From NCBI RefSeq assembly GCF_006715725.1, contig NZ_VFNU01000001.1, positions 5,270,001 to 5,334,000 on the forward strand: a DNA stretch of 64,000 bases, given 5' to 3'. The notes beneath the pieces are model-generated. The model saw only the letters and a list, made by a program, of their open reading frames with translations, did not search any database and was not told the DNA's origin. A program made the translations under genes and the position numbers. The DNA is from Nocardioides sp. SLBN-35 (lineage in GTDB: Bacteria; Actinomycetota; Actinomycetes; Propionibacteriales; Nocardioidaceae). Below, piece by piece: positions 23,862 to 32,210 of the stretch; position 1 is the stretch's first letter; each line of letters begins with the position of its first letter.

Positions 23862-24329
23862 TCATCGGCGCTGGGAGGAGAAGAAGCCGTCGAGCAGGGC
23901 GGCCGACTCCTCGGCCAGCACCCCGGCGAGCACCTCGGGGCGGTGGTTGAGCCGGCGGTCGCGTACGACGTCCCACAGCGAGCCGACCGCGCCCGCCTTG
24001 TCGTCGTACGCACCGAAGACGACGCGGTCGACCCGGGACAGGACGGCGGCGCCGGCGCACATGGTGCACGGCTCGAGGGTGACGACCAGGGTGCATCCGG
24101 TGAGGCGCCACTCGCCGCGCGCGGCGGCCGCCTCGCGCAGGGCGACCACCTCGGCGTGGCCGGTCGGGTCGGCGTCGCGCTCGCGGACGTTGCGGCCGGT
24201 GCCGATCACGGCGCCCTCGGGTGAGACGACCACCGCACCGATCGGCACGTCGCCCGTGGCGAGCGCGGCGGACGCCTCCGCGAGGGCGGACCGCATCGGC
24301 TCCTCCCAGCGGGCGAGCGGTGCGCTCAT
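23862..24329 (-). CDS. tadA: tRNA-specific adenosine deaminase (A34 to I34)
   Basis: A 155-residue zinc deaminase that makes wobble inosine in tRNA-Arg(ACG). The motif HAEVVALREA supplies the zinc His and proton-shuttle Glu, PCTMCAGA the two zinc cysteines, and IGAVVV the substrate loop. The ATG at 24329 fits family length and follows GGGGGACC. A GTG at 24395 overlaps the upstream gene's stop (GTGA) and would add 22 residues, so the true start is uncertain. Operon partner of the tRNA adenosine deaminase-associated gene. Confidence 0.92.
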   Translation of the reverse strand: MSAPLARWEEPMRSALAEASAALATGDVPIGAVVVSPEGAVIGTGRNVRERDADPTGHAEVVALREAAAARGEWRLTGCTLVVTLEPCTMCAGAAVLSRVDRVVFGAYDDKAGAVGSLWDVVRDRRLNHRPEVLAGVLAEESAALLDGFFSSQRR

Positions 24330-24391
24330 CCGGGGTCCCCCGGCGAGTTGTTCGGCGGAGCGGGCCGGGGGAGAAGAACTCGGAGGCGTGG

Positions 24392-24886
24392 TCACGCCGA
24401 GGTGAGGCCGACGGTGTCGTCGAAGAGGTCGCCGAAGCCGAGGCCGCGGGCGATCTCGGAGAGCATCTCGTCGGGGTACAGCTCGTCGTCGTCGAGGATC
24501 GCGGCGAGGTCCATCGCGTCGACGCCGAGGTCGCTGAGCAGCTCGAGGTCGCCGGCGGGCTCGGGGTCGTCCTCGTCCTCGACGGGCGGCAGGCCGAGGT
24601 GCTCGAGCACCACCGCGGCGACCTCCCACTCCGTCGCGGCGGTGATGTCGGAGAGCATCACGCGGGTGCGCGGGCCGGCGACGCGGACCACCACGAAGAA
24701 GTCCTCCTCGACGGCGACCAGGCCGACGGCGCCACCGTCACCGGGAAACCGGCGCAGCGCGGCGGCGAGGGTCTCGACGTCGGTCGCGTGGTCGGGCGAC
24801 AGCTCGGCCACCTGCCACACACCCTCCTCGCGGTAGGCGGCGAGGGCGAAGTCGACCGATTCGATGGCCGTGCCGCTAGCGGTCAT
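24392..24886 (-). CDS. tRNA adenosine deaminase-associated protein
   Basis: A 164-residue acidic protein of the actinobacterial family found immediately upstream of tadA. It starts VDFALAAYREEGVWQVAEL and ends in an acidic tail (DLELLSDLGVDAMDLAAIL). Biochemical role unknown; the conserved pairing suggests a function with TadA. Divergent from upp with 70 bp between starts. Confidence 0.88.
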   Translation of the reverse strand: MTASGTAIESVDFALAAYREEGVWQVAELSPDHATDVETLAAALRRFPGDGGAVGLVAVEEDFFVVVRVAGPRTRVMLSDITAATEWEVAAVVLEHLGLPPVEDEDDPEPAGDLELLSDLGVDAMDLAAILDDDELYPDEMLSEIARGLGFGDLFDDTVGLTSA

Positions 24887-24943
24887 GCGTCAAGCGTGGC
24901 ACGGGACGGGGCGCAGGGCCAGAGGGTTTCGCGCTTGAGCCAC

Positions 24944-24949
24944 TAGGGT
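24944..24949 (+). promoter_or_regulatory. Candidate -10 for leaderless upp mRNA
   Basis: TAGGGT ends 7 nt before the upp ATG; the intervening TCTCCTCC is not a Shine-Dalgarno sequence in this orientation. Confidence 0.45.
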
Positions 24950-24956
24950 CTCCTCC

Positions 24957-25601
24957 ATGCGCACCCTGGTCGTGGATCACCCCCTCGTCGCCCACAAGCT
25001 GACCGTGCTCCGCAACAAGGACACCGACTCCCCGACCTTCCGGTCGCTGGCCGACGAGCTGGTCACCCTGTTGGCCTACGAGGCCACCCGCGACGTCCGG
25101 GTCGAGCCGACCGAGATCGAGACTCCTGTCGCGCCCACCACGGGCACCCGGCTCGCGACGCCGCGCCCGCTCGTCGTACCGATCCTGCGGGCCGGCCTCG
25201 GCATGCTCGACGGCATGGTCCGGCTGCTGCCGACCGCCGAGGTGGGCTTCCTGGGCATGGTCCGCAACGAGGAGACCCTCGAGGCCACGACGTACGCCGA
25301 GCGCCTGCCCGAGGACCTGTCCGGGCGGCAGTGCTACGTCGTCGACCCGATGCTCGCGACCGGCGGCACCCTCGCCGCGGCGATCCGCTTCCTCGTCGAC
25401 CGGGGCGCCGACCACATCACCGCCGTGTGCCTGCTGGCGGCTCCCGAGGGCTGCGCGCGCCTCGAGGAGGAGCTGGGCGACCTGGAGATCCCGGTGACGA
25501 TCGTGACCGCGGCGATGGACGAGCGGCTCAACGAGAAGGGCTACATCGTCCCGGGTCTCGGCGACGCCGGCGACCGGATGTACGGGATCGCCGCGGGCTG
25601 A
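24957..25601 (+). CDS. upp: Uracil phosphoribosyltransferase
   Basis: A 214-residue pyrimidine-salvage enzyme converting uracil and PRPP to UMP. Family marks are VVPILRAGLGMLDGM, the PRPP loop YVVDPMLATGGTL and the C-terminal uracil-binding segment NEKGYIVPGLGDAGDRMYG. Standalone gene with a probable leaderless start. The 138 bp before pntA contain a C5-N4-G5 sequence at 25673-25686 that may be the upp terminator or a chance match to the surface-gene element. Confidence 0.96.
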   Translation: MRTLVVDHPLVAHKLTVLRNKDTDSPTFRSLADELVTLLAYEATRDVRVEPTEIETPVAPTTGTRLATPRPLVVPILRAGLGMLDGMVRLLPTAEVGFLGMVRNEETLEATTYAERLPEDLSGRQCYVVDPMLATGGTLAAAIRFLVDRGADHITAVCLLAAPEGCARLEEELGDLEIPVTIVTAAMDERLNEKGYIVPGLGDAGDRMYGIAAG

Positions 25602-25739
25602 GCGCCGCGCGTCCAGCGCCGTCCCGCTCAGCGCAACCCGTATCCCCTAGATGTACGTCACACGTAAGACGGCCCCCGTGAGGGGGTGAGGTCTGTGTAG
25701 TTTGGCTCGCGCTGTATCCACAGAATGGCTGGAGGCTCG

Positions 25740-27284
25740 ATGCTCATCGGCATCCCGCGCGAGTCGAAACAGGGCGAAACCCTGGTCGCGGCGACCGCAA
25801 AGACCGTAACCCAACTGACCAACCTCGGCTACGACGTGATCGTCGAGTCGGGCGCCGGCGACCTCGCCGACCAGCCCGACAGTGCTTTCACGGGGATCGA
25901 GGACGCCAAGGTGCGGGTCGGCTCACGTGCGGAGGTGTGGGCCGCCGACGTCGTCGTCAAGGTCAACGCCCCCACGGATGAGGAGATCGGCCGGCTCCGC
26001 CGGGGCGCCACGATCATCTCGATGATGGCGCCGGGCCGCAGCCCCGAACTGCTCGAGAAGCTGCAGGCGCAGGGCGTGACCGCGCTGGCCATGGACGCGG
26101 TGCCGCGGATCTCGCGTGCGCAGTCGATGGACGTGCTGTCCTCGATGGCGAACGTCGCGGGCTACCGCGCCGTCGTCGAGTCGGCCCACGAGTTCGGCCG
26201 GATGTTCACCGGCCAGGTCACCGCCGCGGGCAAGATCCCGCCGGCCCGCGTCTTCGTCGTGGGTGCCGGTGTCGCCGGCCTCGCCGCGATCGGTGCGGCC
26301 TCCGCGATGGGCGCGATCGTGCGCGCGTTCGACGTGCGTCCCGAGGTCGCCGAGCAGGTCGAGTCGATGGGTGCCGAGTTCGTCCACGTCGACATGGAGC
26401 AGGAGGTCTCCTCCGACGGCTACGCCAAGGAGATGTCCGAGGCCCAGGTCGCCGCGACCGCCGCGATGTACGACGAGGAGGCGCGTGCCGCCGACATCGT
26501 CATCACGACCGCGCTGATCCCCGGACGTCCCGCTCCGTCGCTGATCACCGCCGAGACCGTCGCGGGCATGCGCAACGGCTCCGTCATCGTCGACATGGCG
26601 GCCGCCAACGGCGGCAACGCCGCCGGCACCGTGGCCGACCAGAAGGTCGTCACCGACAACGGCGTGACGATCCTCGGCTACACCGACCTCGCCGGCCGCC
26701 TGGCCGCGCAGACGTCCCAGCTGTACGGCACCAACATCGTCAACCTGCTCAAGCTGCTGACCCCCGAGAAGGACGGCAACCTGGGCCTGGACTTCGACGA
26801 CGTCGTGCAGCGCGGCATCACCGTCGTGCGCGACGGTGAGTCGACGTGGCCGCCGCCGGCCGTGCAGGTCTCGGCCGCCCCGGCCGCCGCACCGGCTGCT
26901 GTGGCCGAGCCGAAGCCGGTGAAACCGCCGATGTCGGCGGGCACGAAGGTCGGCCTGGTGCTGGGCGCGATCGCCCTGTTCTGGCTCATCAACGCACTGG
27001 CCCCGACCCAGGAGCTGCGCACGCACTTCACCGTGCTGATGCTCTCGATCGTGATCGGCTACTACGTCATCGGCAAGGTCGCGCACGCGCTGCACACGCC
27101 GCTGATGTCGGTCACCAACGCCATCTCCGGCGTCGTGGTCGTCGGAGCACTGCTGCAGGTTCCGAGCAACGACAACCTCGTCCTCGGACTGTCGCTGGTC
27201 GCGATCCTGCTGGCCTCGATCAACGTGTTCGGTGGGTTCGCGGTCACGCGCCGCATGCTCTCGATGTTCAGCAAGGGAGCCTGA
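25740..27284 (+). CDS. pntA: NAD(P) transhydrogenase subunit alpha
   Basis: A 514-residue subunit of the proton-translocating transhydrogenase, E. coli PntA-like with domain I plus membrane helices in one chain. Residues 1-380 are the NAD(H)-binding domain (IPRESKQGETLVAAT, VVGAGVAGLAAIGAA nucleotide loop, VDMAAANGGN, GYTDLAGRLA). An Ala/Pro linker leads to four membrane segments (about 405-505). ATG at 25740 follows GGAGG. pntB follows after 3 bp. Exchanges hydride between NADH and NADP+ using the proton gradient. Confidence 0.96.
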   Translation: MLIGIPRESKQGETLVAATAKTVTQLTNLGYDVIVESGAGDLADQPDSAFTGIEDAKVRVGSRAEVWAADVVVKVNAPTDEEIGRLRRGATIISMMAPGRSPELLEKLQAQGVTALAMDAVPRISRAQSMDVLSSMANVAGYRAVVESAHEFGRMFTGQVTAAGKIPPARVFVVGAGVAGLAAIGAASAMGAIVRAFDVRPEVAEQVESMGAEFVHVDMEQEVSSDGYAKEMSEAQVAATAAMYDEEARAADIVITTALIPGRPAPSLITAETVAGMRNGSVIVDMAAANGGNAAGTVADQKVVTDNGVTILGYTDLAGRLAAQTSQLYGTNIVNLLKLLTPEKDGNLGLDFDDVVQRGITVVRDGESTWPPPAVQVSAAPAAAPAAVAEPKPVKPPMSAGTKVGLVLGAIALFWLINALAPTQELRTHFTVLMLSIVIGYYVIGKVAHALHTPLMSVTNAISGVVVVGALLQVPSNDNLVLGLSLVAILLASINVFGGFAVTRRMLSMFSKGA

Positions 27285-27287
27285 TCC

Positions 27288-28712
27288 ATGGACATCATCT
27301 CCATCACCGGTGCGGCGTACATCGTCGCCGCGCTGCTGTTCATCCTGTCCCTGGCAGGTCTCTCGAAGCACGAGTCGGCCAAGAACGGCCTGACGTTCGG
27401 CATCGTCGGCATGGCGGTCGCCCTCATCGCGACCGTCATCGCAGTGATCGACGGCAGCGAGTTCGTCGACAACCGCGCGGTGGTCATCATCGCCATGCTG
27501 GCCGCGATCGCCGTCGGCGGTGCGGTCGGCCTGTGGCGCGCGAGGATCGTCGAGATGACCGGCATGCCCGAGCTCATCGCCATGCTGCACTCGTTCGTCG
27601 GCCTCGCGGCCGTCGCGATCGGCTGGAACGGCCACGTCCTCGGCTCCCACGAGTCGCTCGACAGCCTGGTCAACATCCACGAGGCCGAGGTCGCGATCGG
27701 CATCTTCATCGGTGCGGTCACCTTCACCGGCTCGATCGTCGCCAACCTGAAGCTGTCGGCGAAGATGAAGTCCGCCCCGCTCATGCTGCCGGGCAAGAAC
27801 CTCATCAACGTCGGCTCGCTGGTGCTGTTCGCGATCCTGACCGCGATCTACGTCTCGCTCGACACGCACGACAACACCTCGGCCGACATCCTGCTGGGCG
27901 TGCTGACCCTGCTGGCGCTCGCGCTGGGCTGGCACCTGGTCGCCTCGATCGGCGGCGGTGACATGCCGGTCGTGGTGTCGATGCTCAACTCGTACTCCGG
28001 CTGGGCCGCGGCCGCGTCGGGCTTCCTGCTCGGCAACGACCTGCTCATCGTCACCGGTGCCCTCGTCGGCTCCTCCGGTGCGTACCTGTCCTACATCATG
28101 TGCAAGGCGATGAACCGCTCGTTCATCTCCGTCATCGCGGGCGGCTTCGGCATCGCCGCTCCCGCGGGCGACGACGTGGACTACGGCGAGCACCGCGAGA
28201 TCCAGGCCGACGCCGTCGCCGAGCTCCTCTCCGGCGCGTCCTCGGTGGTCATCACCCCGGGCTACGGCATGGCCGTGGCGCAGGCGCAGTACCCCGTCGC
28301 CGACCTGACCGCGAAGCTGCGGGCCAAGGGCGTCGACGTCCGCTTCGGCATCCACCCCGTCGCGGGCCGCCTCCCGGGCCACATGAACGTGCTGCTCGCC
28401 GAGGCCAAGCTGCCCTACGACATCGTGCTCGAGATGGACGAGATCAACGACGACTTCCCCGACACGGACGTCGTCCTGGTCATCGGCGCCAACGACACGG
28501 TCAACCCGGCCGCGTCCGAGGACCCGTCCTCCCCGATCGCGGGCATGCCGGTCCTCGAGGTCTGGAACGCCAAGGACGTCATCGTCTTCAAGCGCTCCAT
28601 GGCCGCCGGCTACGCGGGCGTGCAGAACCCGCTGTTCTTCCGCGACAACAGCCAGATGCTGTTCGGCGACGCGAAGGACCGCGTCGAGGACATCGTCAAG
28701 GCGCTCGGCTGA
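27288..28712 (+). CDS. pntB: NAD(P) transhydrogenase subunit beta
   Basis: A 474-residue partner of PntA. About eight or nine membrane segments occupy residues 1-260, with MPELIAMLHSFVGLAA and GGGDMPVVVSMLNSYSGWAA as family signatures. The NADP(H) domain (280-474) has ITPGYGMAVAQAQ, HPVAGRLPGHMNVLLAEA and GANDTVNPAA. GGGAG lies 8 nt before the ATG. A terminator and the second palindrome pair follow the stop. Confidence 0.97.
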   Translation: MDIISITGAAYIVAALLFILSLAGLSKHESAKNGLTFGIVGMAVALIATVIAVIDGSEFVDNRAVVIIAMLAAIAVGGAVGLWRARIVEMTGMPELIAMLHSFVGLAAVAIGWNGHVLGSHESLDSLVNIHEAEVAIGIFIGAVTFTGSIVANLKLSAKMKSAPLMLPGKNLINVGSLVLFAILTAIYVSLDTHDNTSADILLGVLTLLALALGWHLVASIGGGDMPVVVSMLNSYSGWAAAASGFLLGNDLLIVTGALVGSSGAYLSYIMCKAMNRSFISVIAGGFGIAAPAGDDVDYGEHREIQADAVAELLSGASSVVITPGYGMAVAQAQYPVADLTAKLRAKGVDVRFGIHPVAGRLPGHMNVLLAEAKLPYDIVLEMDEINDDFPDTDVVLVIGANDTVNPAASEDPSSPIAGMPVLEVWNAKDVIVFKRSMAAGYAGVQNPLFFRDNSQMLFGDAKDRVEDIVKALG

Positions 28713-28726
28713 CACCAGGCGTACGC

Positions 28727-28763
28727 CGAAGGGCCGGTTCCGCACTGCGGGGCCGGCCCTTCG
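28727..28763 (+). terminator. Hairpin after pntB
   Basis: 11-bp stem CGAAGGGCCGG/CCGGCCCTTCG with a 15-nt loop, 14 bp past the pntB stop. Confidence 0.65.
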
Positions 28764-28766
28764 ACG

Positions 28767-28850
28767 TACACCCCTCAAACCGTTCGATCGAACGGTTCGA
28801 GGGGTGTAGGAGCCCCCGAAACCCCCCAAACCGTGCGATCGAACGATTCG
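28767..28850. repeat. Paired intergenic palindromes, unit B
   Basis: A 42-nt near-perfect palindrome (28767-28808, one mismatched pair) whose 20-nt centre equals that of unit A (CGTTCGATCGAACG core), then a degenerate copy about 50 bp on (around 28838). It lies between convergent pntB and the phosphodiesterase gene, like unit A. Confidence 0.75.
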
Positions 28851-28866
28851 GTGGTGGCGCTCGCCC

Positions 28867-29421
28867 CTACAGCACGATCTCGGCGAGCGGCTCGTAGCGC
28901 GGCGACCGGCGCGGCCCCTCCCCGAGGTGCGAGGCGATCACGTGCACCGACGCGCATGGCCATGCCGGACCCTCGTAGGTGTCCAGGAGTCGCACCCAGC
29001 TGGTCATCTCGGTCGGGTGACCGCCCGTGCGAGCGACGGTCAGGTGGGGCCGGAAGCGCTGCCCGTCGACCTCGATCCCACAGGCCACGGCCGCGTTGCG
29101 GGCGCGGACCGAGGCCGTCGCGAGCGTCTCGTCGCCGCCGGTCACGCCCGTCGCGAGCACCCGGCCCTCGGCGACGTTCGGGAACACGACCGCACCGGCA
29201 AGGGTCAGCTCGACGGGCGAGAGCCCGTCGAGGGACTCGGCCAGGCGGTCGACGTACGCATCGACGCGGCGCTCCTCGGCCTCGGCCATGAACGCGAGGG
29301 TGACGTGGAGCTGCTCGGGCCGGGTCCAGCGGAAGGACGCGGCAGCGCGGCGCGGGTCGAGGAAGGCGTCGAGGTGCTCGACCGCCTCGGGCGGCGGGAC
29401 CACCGCCGTGAACAGGCGCAT
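28867..29421 (-). CDS. thpR: RNA 2',3'-cyclic phosphodiesterase (2H superfamily)
   Basis: A 184-residue 2H phosphoesterase with the two catalytic HxT motifs, HVTLAF (about 40) and HLTVAR (about 126), and the typical N-terminus MRLFTAVVPP. Hydrolyses 2',3'-cyclic phosphate RNA ends; formerly called 2'-5' RNA ligase. The ATG overlaps the stop of the upstream VIT gene (TGATG), making a two-gene operon. Confidence 0.9.
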   Translation of the reverse strand: MRLFTAVVPPPEAVEHLDAFLDPRRAAASFRWTRPEQLHVTLAFMAEAEERRVDAYVDRLAESLDGLSPVELTLAGAVVFPNVAEGRVLATGVTGGDETLATASVRARNAAVACGIEVDGQRFRPHLTVARTGGHPTEMTSWVRLLDTYEGPAWPCASVHVIASHLGEGPRRSPRYEPLAEIVL

Positions 29422-30167
29422 CAGACCTGGGTGCCGACCAGCTGGCCGATGCCGTAGGTGACTCCCATGGCGAGCAGACCGCCGAGGACGTTGCGGACGA
29501 CCGCACGAGCGGGCGAGCCGTAGCCGAACCGAGCGCTCGCCCAGCCGGTGAGGGCGAGCGCGACGACGACTGCGGCGACCGTCACCGGCACCCGCAGGTC
29601 GACGTCGAACAGCAGGATCGTCAGCAGCGGCAGCAGCGCGCCCAGTGTGAAGGACAGCATCGACGCGAACGCGGCCTTCCACGGGTTCGTGAGGTCGTTC
29701 GGGTCGATGCCGAGCTCGACCTCGGCGTGCGCGGCGAAGGCGTCCTTCTCGGTGAGCTGCTTGGCGACCTCGAGGGCGAGGTCAGGCTCGAGGCCCTTGT
29801 CGACGTACAGTCCGGCGAGCTCGGCGAGCTCCTCCTCGGGGTCTTCGCGAAGCTCGCGCCGCTCCTTCGCGAGCAGGGCCTCCTCGGAGTCGCGCTGGGT
29901 GCTGACCGAGACGTACTCGCCCGCCGCCATGCTCATCGCGCCCGCCGCGAGGCCCGCGACACCGGCGATCAGGATGGCCGTCCGGTCCGACGTCGCGCCG
30001 GCGACGCCGAGCACGATGCCGGCGGTCGAGACGATGCCGTCGTTGGCGCCGAGGACGCCGGCCCGCAGCCAGTTGAGCCGGTTGTTGATGCCCTCCTGGT
30101 GAGGCTCGTCGTCGTGGGGTCCGAGCGCCTCTGCAGGGAGGTCGGACTCGGTGTCAGCTCCAGTCAT
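29421..30167 (-). CDS. VIT1/CCC1-family iron/manganese transporter
   Basis: A 248-residue membrane protein. The N-terminal cytosolic NNRLNWLRAGVLGANDGIVS leads into paired membrane helices, with MSMAAGEYVSVSTQRDSEEA and the charged metal-binding loop (AKERRELREDPEEELAELAG) between helices 2 and 3; the last three helices lie about 165-245. The family exports or sequesters Fe2+/Mn2+. ATG at 30167 fits the conserved start. Translationally coupled to thpR downstream; no functional link is obvious. Confidence 0.9.
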   Translation of the reverse strand: MTGADTESDLPAEALGPHDDEPHQEGINNRLNWLRAGVLGANDGIVSTAGIVLGVAGATSDRTAILIAGVAGLAAGAMSMAAGEYVSVSTQRDSEEALLAKERRELREDPEEELAELAGLYVDKGLEPDLALEVAKQLTEKDAFAAHAEVELGIDPNDLTNPWKAAFASMLSFTLGALLPLLTILLFDVDLRVPVTVAAVVVALALTGWASARFGYGSPARAVVRNVLGGLLAMGVTYGIGQLVGTQV

Positions 30168-30224
30168 GGATCCATGATCCCCTGTGGAGCGGACGGCCGC
30201 GACCCGGTTCCCGGGGCCGATGCG

Positions 30225-30265
30225 CACGGAACCCCCGGCGCGCCTGGCGCGCCGGGGGTTCCGTG
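30225..30265. terminator. Strong hairpin between acyl-CoA dehydrogenase and VIT gene
   Basis: Perfect 19-bp stem (CACGGAACCCCCGGCGCGC arm) with a CTG loop, 10 bp past the acyl-CoA dehydrogenase stop on the minus strand. Confidence 0.85.
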
Positions 30266-30274
30266 CTCGGGAGC

Positions 30275-31420
30275 TCAGAGGCCCAGGTCGCGGCCGATGA
30301 GCTCCTTCATGATCTCGTTCGAGCCGGCCCAGATCTTCGTGACCCGGGCGTCGCGCCAGGCACGGGCGACGCGGTACTCGTTCATGAAGCCGTAGCCGCC
30401 GTGCAGCTGGACGCAGTGGTCGAGCACCTCGGACTGGACCTGCGAGGAGAACCACTTGGCCTTGGCGGCGTCGATCGCGGTGAGCGTCTTCTGCGAGTGG
30501 TTGAGCACGCACTTGTCGATGTAGGCCTCGGCGGCCTCGATCCGGGTGACGAGGTCGGCCAGCAGGAACTTGTTGTGCTGGAAGGTGCCGATCGGGGCGC
30601 CGAAGGCCTGGCGCTCCTTGGCGTAGTCGATGGTCTCGAGCAGGATCTGCTTGGCGTGCGCGATGTTGGCGACCGCGCAGCCCAGGCGCTCCTGCGGGAG
30701 CTTCTGCATCATGTGGATGAAGCCCATGTTGAGCTCGCCGATGATCTCGGCGTCGGTGACGCGGAGGTTCTCGAAGAACAGCTCGGCGGTGTCGGACTCC
30801 TCCATGCCGACCTTGTCGAGCTTGCGCCCGCGCGAGAAGCCCTCCATGGTGGCCTCGATGCCGAACAGCGTGATGCCCTTGGGGCCCTTCTCCGGGTCGG
30901 TGCGCACCGCGGTGACGAACAGGTCGCCGGAGTAGCCGTTGGTGATGAAGGTCTTCGAGCCGTTGATGATCCACGAGTCGCCGTCACGCACGGCGGTGGT
31001 CTTCAGCGCGGCGAGGTCGGACCCGCCGCCCGGCTCGGTCATGCCGATGCCGAGCAGGATCTCGCCGGACGCGACGCCCGGGAGCCAGCGCTGCTTCTGC
31101 TCCTCGGTGCCGAGCTCGACGATGTACGGCGCCGTGATGTCGGCGTGGATGCCGTGACAGGTGGGGTACGCCGCGCCGACCTTGGCCAGCTCCTCCTGGA
31201 GCACGGCGTTGAACCGGAAGTCGCCGGCGTCGGAGCCGCCGTACTCCTCGGGGATGCACAGCCCGAGGAGGCCCTGCTTGCCGGCCTCGAGCCAGAACTC
31301 GCGCGGCAGCGCCTTGGCCTTGATGTGCTCCTCCGTGTGGGGCAGCACCGAGCGGTCCACGAACTCCTTGACGGATGCGCGGAAGGCCTCGTGGTCCTCG
31401 TCGTAGATCTCACGCTTCAT
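30275..31420 (-). CDS. Acyl-CoA dehydrogenase
   Basis: A 381-residue flavoenzyme catalysing alpha-beta desaturation of acyl-CoA. It shows IGMTEPGGGSDLAALKT (FAD/substrate), GSKTFITNGYSGDLFVT and the C-terminal QLHGGYGFMNEYRVARAWRD. The medium-chain catalytic-Glu position reads WAGSNEI, so it lacks that Glu; Glu244 in LPQERL matches the catalytic Glu of long-chain/isovaleryl-type enzymes. Divergent from a PadR regulator across 123 bp, which may control it. Confidence 0.93.
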   Translation of the reverse strand: MKREIYDEDHEAFRASVKEFVDRSVLPHTEEHIKAKALPREFWLEAGKQGLLGLCIPEEYGGSDAGDFRFNAVLQEELAKVGAAYPTCHGIHADITAPYIVELGTEEQKQRWLPGVASGEILLGIGMTEPGGGSDLAALKTTAVRDGDSWIINGSKTFITNGYSGDLFVTAVRTDPEKGPKGITLFGIEATMEGFSRGRKLDKVGMEESDTAELFFENLRVTDAEIIGELNMGFIHMMQKLPQERLGCAVANIAHAKQILLETIDYAKERQAFGAPIGTFQHNKFLLADLVTRIEAAEAYIDKCVLNHSQKTLTAIDAAKAKWFSSQVQSEVLDHCVQLHGGYGFMNEYRVARAWRDARVTKIWAGSNEIMKELIGRDLGL

Positions 31421-31481
31421 GGCCGCGACTCTACTCGCGGGTCACATCGGCGGTCGTTGTCCCCGAGCACAACAAAACCCG

Positions 31482-31511
31482 CCTGAGCATTGGTCGCTGG
31501 CAACGATCAGG
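31482..31511. promoter_or_regulatory. Imperfect inverted repeat, possible PadR operator
   Basis: CCTGAGCATTGG and GCAACGATCAGG pair at 9 of 12 positions around a 6-nt spacer in the divergent region. Weak evidence. Confidence 0.3.
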
Positions 31512-31531
31512 AGGCGGCCGAGACCAGCTCA

Positions 31532-31537
31532 TAGAAT
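31532..31537 (+). promoter_or_regulatory. Candidate -10 for leaderless padR-type mRNA
   Basis: TAGAAT ends 6 nt before the ATG at 31544. Confidence 0.45.
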
Positions 31538-31543
31538 CCGGGC

Positions 31544-32173
31544 ATGGCCGCCCACGACACCCGGATGCTGCTGCTGGGTGCCGTCGCGCTGTTCGAGCCG
31601 GTCAACGGCTACCAGATCCGCCGCGAGCTGCTCTCGTGGAGCGTCGACGACTGGGCCCACCTCAACCCGGGCTCGATCTACAACGGGCTGGCGACGCTGA
31701 CCAAGCAGGGCTTCCTGGTGCGCCACGACCTCGCGGACGGCGGTCGCGAGGTGGCGGTCTACGAGTCGACGCCGTCCGGGCGGGCCGAGCTGGAGCGGCT
31801 GGTGACCGCGGGCCTCGAGGAGGTCAGCGTCGTCGACCGCAAGGCGTTCAGCGCGGCGTTCGGCCTGCTGCCCCTGGTCCCGCCGGACCGGGCGCTGCGC
31901 TCGCTGGTACGCCGCCGGGTCGCGCTCGAGGAGGTCGTCGCCCGGCTCGCGTCCCCGCCCGAGCCCGGCGCCGCGCCGCCCCACGCGCTGCGCACCGTCG
32001 TCATGTGGCTCGACCTCGCCGTGGCCGAGCTGGCGTGGCTGCGCGAGACCATCGACCAGCTGAAGGCCGGCAGCCTCGCTCTCGACGCGTCCACCTGGGC
32101 CCCGCCCGCCGACGACCCCGGCTGGCAGATGAACGCCGACCGGGAGCGCTACCGGGCCCTGCTCGGGCGTTGA
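31544..32173 (+). CDS. PadR-family transcriptional regulator
   Basis: A 209-residue regulator. The N-terminal winged helix (LLLGAVALFEPVNGYQIRRE, HLNPGSIYNGLATLTKQGFL) is the PadR fold; the C-terminal part (about 95-205) is the helical Vir_act_alpha_C-type dimerisation region. Divergent from the acyl-CoA dehydrogenase gene, the best candidate target together with itself. Confidence 0.9.
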   Translation: MAAHDTRMLLLGAVALFEPVNGYQIRRELLSWSVDDWAHLNPGSIYNGLATLTKQGFLVRHDLADGGREVAVYESTPSGRAELERLVTAGLEEVSVVDRKAFSAAFGLLPLVPPDRALRSLVRRRVALEEVVARLASPPEPGAAPPHALRTVVMWLDLAVAELAWLRETIDQLKAGSLALDASTWAPPADDPGWQMNADRERYRALLGR

Positions 32174-32210
32174 CCGGCAGCACCCCCGGTGCCGTGACCT
32201 CCTGAACCGC

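Noticed and set aside
25673..25686. A fifth C5-N4-G5 sequence between upp and pntA
   Set aside because: Flanks do not match the other four, the downstream genes are metabolic, and it may be a upp terminator; not counted in the set.
25923..28829. A 968-codon open frame antisense to pntA-pntB
   Set aside because: Its translation is low-complexity Arg/Gly/Asp/His, as expected opposite high-GC3 genes; pntAB are certain.
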